Positions 61,240 through 64,000 of a DNA stretch of 64,000 nucleotides are shown piece after piece. Below the pieces are notes generated by a model. That model searched no databases and was not told the DNA's origin. It worked only from the letters and a program-made list of their open reading frames with translations. Origin of the DNA: Clostridia bacterium (GTDB taxonomy: Bacteria > Bacillota > Clostridia > Oscillospirales > CAG-272); NCBI GenBank assembly GCA_017556745.1, contig JAFYMF010000006.1, positions 1 through 64,000 on the forward strand. Direction: 5' to 3'. How positions within the stretch are numbered: the first letter of the stretch is position 1; every line of letters starts with the position of its first letter. The position numbers were made by a program, and so were the translations under genes.

Positions 61240-61268
61240 ATTATAACATGAATTGTGTGTGTTTTCAA
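61240..61268 (-). promoter_or_regulatory. Consensus promoter of the FecCD operon
   Basis: On the minus strand TTGAAA (61268-61263), 17 bases, TATAAT (61245-61240). It overlaps the last codons of the DUF3842 gene, so the transporter can be transcribed apart from that gene. Confidence 0.8.
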
Positions 61269-61681
61269 GATTTCTTTGAAAGTATTTCCCGAATCTTTAT
61301 GATACAGTCATCGATAATTGCAGATGTGTTGATTCTGTCAACTCCGGCGATGTAATTACAGCACAAGTTCATTGGTAAGAGAATACGTACAGCGGTACTT
61401 TGTCCTACTGCCAGAGCCATATTTGGTGTAATTTCCCCCCACAGAGAATCGGCAATTACAATACCTATCGGGCCAATAATAATGTCTGCGGTGCGGCAAC
61501 CGACTATAACGGCATTTTCCCCTGTTGCGGTACGGTCAGCTCCTGCTTTCAGCATTGCTTGTGTGGCAAGTGCATTAGTACCTACAGCTGTTATGGTGTG
61601 TTCGGAAAATGATTTTTTTATATTCTCTACAAGCTGGCGGCCAACCCCGCCGCCTTGCCCATCTATGATCAAAATATTCAT
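61265..61681 (-). CDS. DUF3842 family protein
   Basis: The 138-residue protein has a Rossmann-like start (MNILIIDGQGGGVGRQLVE) and NMALAVGQSTAVRILLPMNLCCNYIAGV, which I recognise as DUF3842. The family has no assigned function; the nucleotide-binding-like start suggests a regulator or small enzyme. AAAAGGAG precedes the ATG. Its end carries the promoter of the adjacent importer operon. Confidence 0.82.
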   Translation of the reverse strand: MNILIIDGQGGGVGRQLVENIKKSFSEHTITAVGTNALATQAMLKAGADRTATGENAVIVGCRTADIIIGPIGIVIADSLWGEITPNMALAVGQSTAVRILLPMNLCCNYIAGVDRINTSAIIDDCIIKIREILSKKS

Positions 61682-61711
61682 ATTCTTCTCCTTTTCGGTT
61701 TACCGTGTTTG

Positions 61712-61753
61712 CCGGAGTGATTACTCCGGAGTGATTACTCCGGAGTGTTTACG
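61712..61753. repeat. Three tandem 14-bp palindromic repeats
   Basis: CCGGAGTGATTACT at 61712-61725 and 61726-61739, then CCGGAGTGTTTACG at 61740-61753. Each unit contains the small hairpin GGAGT/ACTCC around GATT. The array lies between the rlmD-like gene end and the DUF3842 start on the minus strand, 31 bases upstream of that start, where regulator binding could act on DUF3842. Confidence 0.8.
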
Positions 61754-61763
61754 CACAAATGTG

Positions 61764-63146
61764 TTATCTTACACTGACCTTTGACAGTAAACATACCGAC
61801 TCCACATGCCCGGTCCCGGGGAACATATCTACCGGTGTTACAGAGCTTGTATCATATCCAAGTTCTCTGAGAATTACGATATCTCTTGCAAGTGTATCGG
61901 GATTACAGGATATATATACTATACGTTCCGGTGCGTGCTGAGCTACCGCGGTAAGCAGTTCTCTTGTACAACCCTTTCTCGGAGGGTCAAGGATAATAAC
62001 AGATGCGTAAAAATCATCACCGAGCGCACGCTTTGCCGCAGAGAAGAGTCCTTCTCCGTCAGCGGCGTCAGCCACCGTGAACTGTGCGTTTGTAATTCCG
62101 TTTTTACCGGCGTTGTATCTCGCGTTTTCTATTGCATCGGGAACAATGTCTACACCGAACAGACGTTTTACCCTGTGCGCCATCGAAAGGCCTATGGTTC
62201 CTGCTCCGCAGAATAGGTCAAGGAGTGTTTCTTCTCCCGAGAGTCCTGCCTTGTCTGCGGCAATGGAATACAGCTTTTCTGCCACATTTCTGTTTACCTG
62301 ATAAAATGATGCAGGAGAAAGCCTGAGATTAAGACCGCACATGGTGTCTTCAAGATATTCTGCTCCCCACAGGGTACGATAAGAATCGCCCAAAATAACA
62401 TTGGTATTTCTTGTGTTTGTATTTACCGAAATGCCGGATATCTCAGGCACTGCATCGGTAAAATGTTTTACAAAACCATCTTCATCAGGCAGTTTATTTC
62501 CGTTTATTACCACGCACATAGAAATACTCTCGGTTTGTGAGGTGCGCAGATACAAATGACGTACAAGCCCTGTGCCACTGTTTTCGTCGTACACTGATAT
62601 GGAATTGTTCTTCACATAGTCGCGAAACAAAAGGGAGATACGTGTGAATATCTCAGGGAGCTGCAGGCAGTCGTCAATGTCTATAACGTCGTGGGATTTC
62701 TGTGAGAAAAAGCCGATGTTTATATTACCGTCCTTGTCTTTTGACAGAGGATACTGTGCCTTATTTCTATATCTGTCGGATTTTGTGTCTGTTACGGTTT
62801 CCTCTACCGAAATGTCGCTGATGCCTGCACGGCGCAGAGAGGATATAACGGTGTTTCTCTTTATCTCAAGCTCGTAGTCGCGGGAAATATTTCTGTATAT
62901 ACATCCGCCGCATCTTTTGTGGTAACGGCAATTTCTTTCCGTGGTTCTGTAGGGCGACGGGGAGAGTATTTCCTCTATTCTGGCAACGGCATAGCTTTTT
63001 GTCACCTTGATTATCTTACCGATGACGGTGTCCCCTGTAACTCCACCGGGGACAAAAACAGCGAAGCCGTCCGAATGGGCGACTCCGTTGCCTAAATTAT
63101 TCATATCTTCTATTTTCAACTCTATGAGAGTGTTTTTCTTCATCAT
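61764..63146 (-). CDS. 23S rRNA (uracil-C5)-methyltransferase RlmD/RumA family
   Basis: The 460-residue enzyme has a TRAM domain (ELKIEDMNNLGNGVAHSDGFAVFVPGGV), a 4Fe-4S motif CRYHKRCGGC, SAM motif LDLFCGAGTIGLSMA, ILDPPRKGC and the catalytic Cys in YISCNPDTLARD. In Bacillota such enzymes (RlmCD) modify U747 and/or U1939. The ATG pair at 63146 overlaps the PHP gene stop (ATGA), without a clear ribosome binding site, so translation is coupled. Confidence 0.92.
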   Translation of the reverse strand: MMKKNTLIELKIEDMNNLGNGVAHSDGFAVFVPGGVTGDTVIGKIIKVTKSYAVARIEEILSPSPYRTTERNCRYHKRCGGCIYRNISRDYELEIKRNTVISSLRRAGISDISVEETVTDTKSDRYRNKAQYPLSKDKDGNINIGFFSQKSHDVIDIDDCLQLPEIFTRISLLFRDYVKNNSISVYDENSGTGLVRHLYLRTSQTESISMCVVINGNKLPDEDGFVKHFTDAVPEISGISVNTNTRNTNVILGDSYRTLWGAEYLEDTMCGLNLRLSPASFYQVNRNVAEKLYSIAADKAGLSGEETLLDLFCGAGTIGLSMAHRVKRLFGVDIVPDAIENARYNAGKNGITNAQFTVADAADGEGLFSAAKRALGDDFYASVIILDPPRKGCTRELLTAVAQHAPERIVYISCNPDTLARDIVILRELGYDTSSVTPVDMFPGTGHVESVCLLSKVSVR

Positions 63147-63883
63147 AAATTAAAGAGAGCGGCGCGAGCCCTTTCCTTTTCTTCTTTACGGCGAGCGAGG
63201 AATGAAGCCATTCTTTCCTCGTCTGCGTTTATTATAAGCTCCTCGGGGAAATTTCTTTCCTCAAGCATCTTAATAACATGTGAGAATTTTCCGATACGTT
63301 CGGTATCGTGTGCATCACTGGTCACGACACACTCTATCTCCATTTCCTTACAGAGATCCATTATTTTACCGCAGGATTCGAACTTTTCGTATCCAAGCAT
63401 AGACCAGTTGTTGAACTCAATAAGTTTTCTGTTTTCCTTGACAGCCTTAAGCACAGGGATGGGGTCGTAATTATATCTCAGATCTCTTGCTATGTGGCCG
63501 AGACAGTCAACACCGGGATTCTCAGCAGAAGCTACAAGAGATTCGGTATAGTCGGGATATTTATATTTTATTGCCGCTTCGTGAAGGCTGGCAATTACGA
63601 AATCCAATCTGAGTAGGTCGGTGGCGGCAAAATCAAGACCACCTTTTAAGTCTCTGATATCTGCTTCTACTCCGGCGAGGAAGGTAATATCTTCATATTT
63701 GCGTCGTCTGTTCCCCATGTAAAAGCTTACCGGAGTACCTTTGTCATGCATGGGTCCGTGATTTGTGGTTGCAAAGAATTTAATACCCTTTTCTTTTGCT
63801 GTCGCGACCTCTTCGTCAATAGATGAATAGGCGTGGTCACAGTATTCATTTGAGTGTGTATGAAGCTCTGCTATTATTTTCAA
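63143..63883 (-). CDS. PHP-domain phosphatase (YcdX-like)
   Basis: The 246-residue protein has the PHP metal motifs ELHTHSNEYCDHAYSS, TTNHGPMHD, LAGVEADI, ASLHEAA, CLGHIAR and VTSDAHDTE, giving a trinuclear site. The order fits the YcdX group, phosphatases of unknown physiological substrate; histidinol-phosphatase (HisK) is a less likely alternative since HisK is larger. The start is TTG at 63883, nine bases after AAGGAAGG. It leads into rlmD. Confidence 0.88.
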   Translation of the reverse strand: MKIIAELHTHSNEYCDHAYSSIDEEVATAKEKGIKFFATTNHGPMHDKGTPVSFYMGNRRRKYEDITFLAGVEADIRDLKGGLDFAATDLLRLDFVIASLHEAAIKYKYPDYTESLVASAENPGVDCLGHIARDLRYNYDPIPVLKAVKENRKLIEFNNWSMLGYEKFESCGKIMDLCKEMEIECVVTSDAHDTERIGKFSHVIKMLEERNFPEELIINADEERMASFLARRKEEKERARAALFNL

Positions 63884-63917
63884 GGGACTATACCTTCCTT
63901 ACAGTTAAATTTAATTT

Positions 63918-63955
63918 GGTCGATAGCAGCCCCGAGGTTGGGACTGCTATCGACC
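63918..63955. other. Perfect 12-bp hairpin near the window end
   Basis: GGTCGATAGCAG and CTGCTATCGACC with an inner GC-rich loop (CCCCGAGGTTGGGA) that can partly pair. No T-run on either strand within a few bases. It could be the terminator of a gene outside the window or part of a small RNA. Confidence 0.5.
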
Positions 63956-64000
63956 GTTGATCTTGAGTTTTATTTATAGAAAATTACTGCTGTTTGCTGT

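Overview
The window looks like a chromosomal contig from an anaerobic, probably endospore-forming member of the Clostridia (Bacillota), plausibly an uncultured gut Oscillospirales-type bacterium. Evidence: Gram-positive ribosome binding sites (AGGAGG-like) with TTG/GTG starts; the yicC-remA-gmk-rpoZ-priA-def-fmt-rsmB-rlmN-prpC-prkC-rsgA-thiN-spoVM gene order known from Bacillus and Clostridia; GatCAB; AddAB; O2-sensitive glycyl radical enzymes; and a 25-codon spoVM. The exact genus cannot be read from the sequence.

Region 1 (1-7.3 kb) is the right part of an integrated mobilizable or conjugative element: a cut-off vWA-domain protein, a 1 kb gene-free array of two alternating degenerate repeats plus palindromes, an oriT-like inverted repeat, a ribbon-helix-helix relaxosome protein, an HUH relaxase, two tandem ParB-family genes, a small unknown protein and a large serine recombinase. 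These genes overlap or nearly touch and are all on the + strand. The element ends close to a tRNA-Leu(UAG) gene (minus strand, 7400-7482).

Region 2 (7.5-11.6 kb, minus) is a three-gene operon: PHP-domain metallohydrolase, M20 dipeptidase and an Asp-box beta-propeller protein. Region 3 (11.8-27 kb, plus) holds a DUF5685/J-domain/membrane trio and then, behind a near-consensus promoter at 13917, the long housekeeping cluster: RNA turnover (YicC), RemA, Gmk, RNAP omega, PriA, formyl-Met handling (Def, Fmt), rRNA methylation (RsmB, RlmN), the PP2C/PASTA-kinase pair, RsgA, thiamine pyrophosphokinase and SpoVM, closed by a strong two-way terminator. coaBC and rpe, members of this cluster in Bacillus subtilis, are absent.

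Region 4 (27-41.6 kb, minus) carries gatCAB, ruvX and a PfkB kinase, an amidase-domain protein, a membrane GT2 glycosyltransferase with a perfect consensus promoter, addA/addB and a QueG-like double-4Fe4S protein. Region 5 (41.7-51.5 kb) has a type IIA topoisomerase B subunit without an adjacent A subunit, a 1057-residue ECF sigma factor fused to a very large soluble extension with a duplicated domain, and a run of small metabolic genes (S66 peptidase, PPOX-fold, nitroreductase, membrane protein, GNAT, isoprenylcysteine-type methyltransferase) with a gene remnant between two of them.

Region 6 (51.5-57.2 kb, minus) is an operon of one glycyl radical activating enzyme and two tandem paralogous glycyl radical enzymes with a GCQE active-site motif; the substrate is unknown. 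Region 7 (57.5-61.7 kb, minus) is a FecBCD-type metal-chelate ABC importer with an unknown partner protein, a consensus promoter and a structured leader, preceded by a DUF3842 gene. The window closes with three tandem 14-bp palindromic repeats, an RlmD-type rRNA methyltransferase and a PHP-domain phosphatase. The most unusual items are the sigma-factor fusion, the alternating repeat array with parB-embedded palindromes, and the duplicated glycyl radical enzyme.
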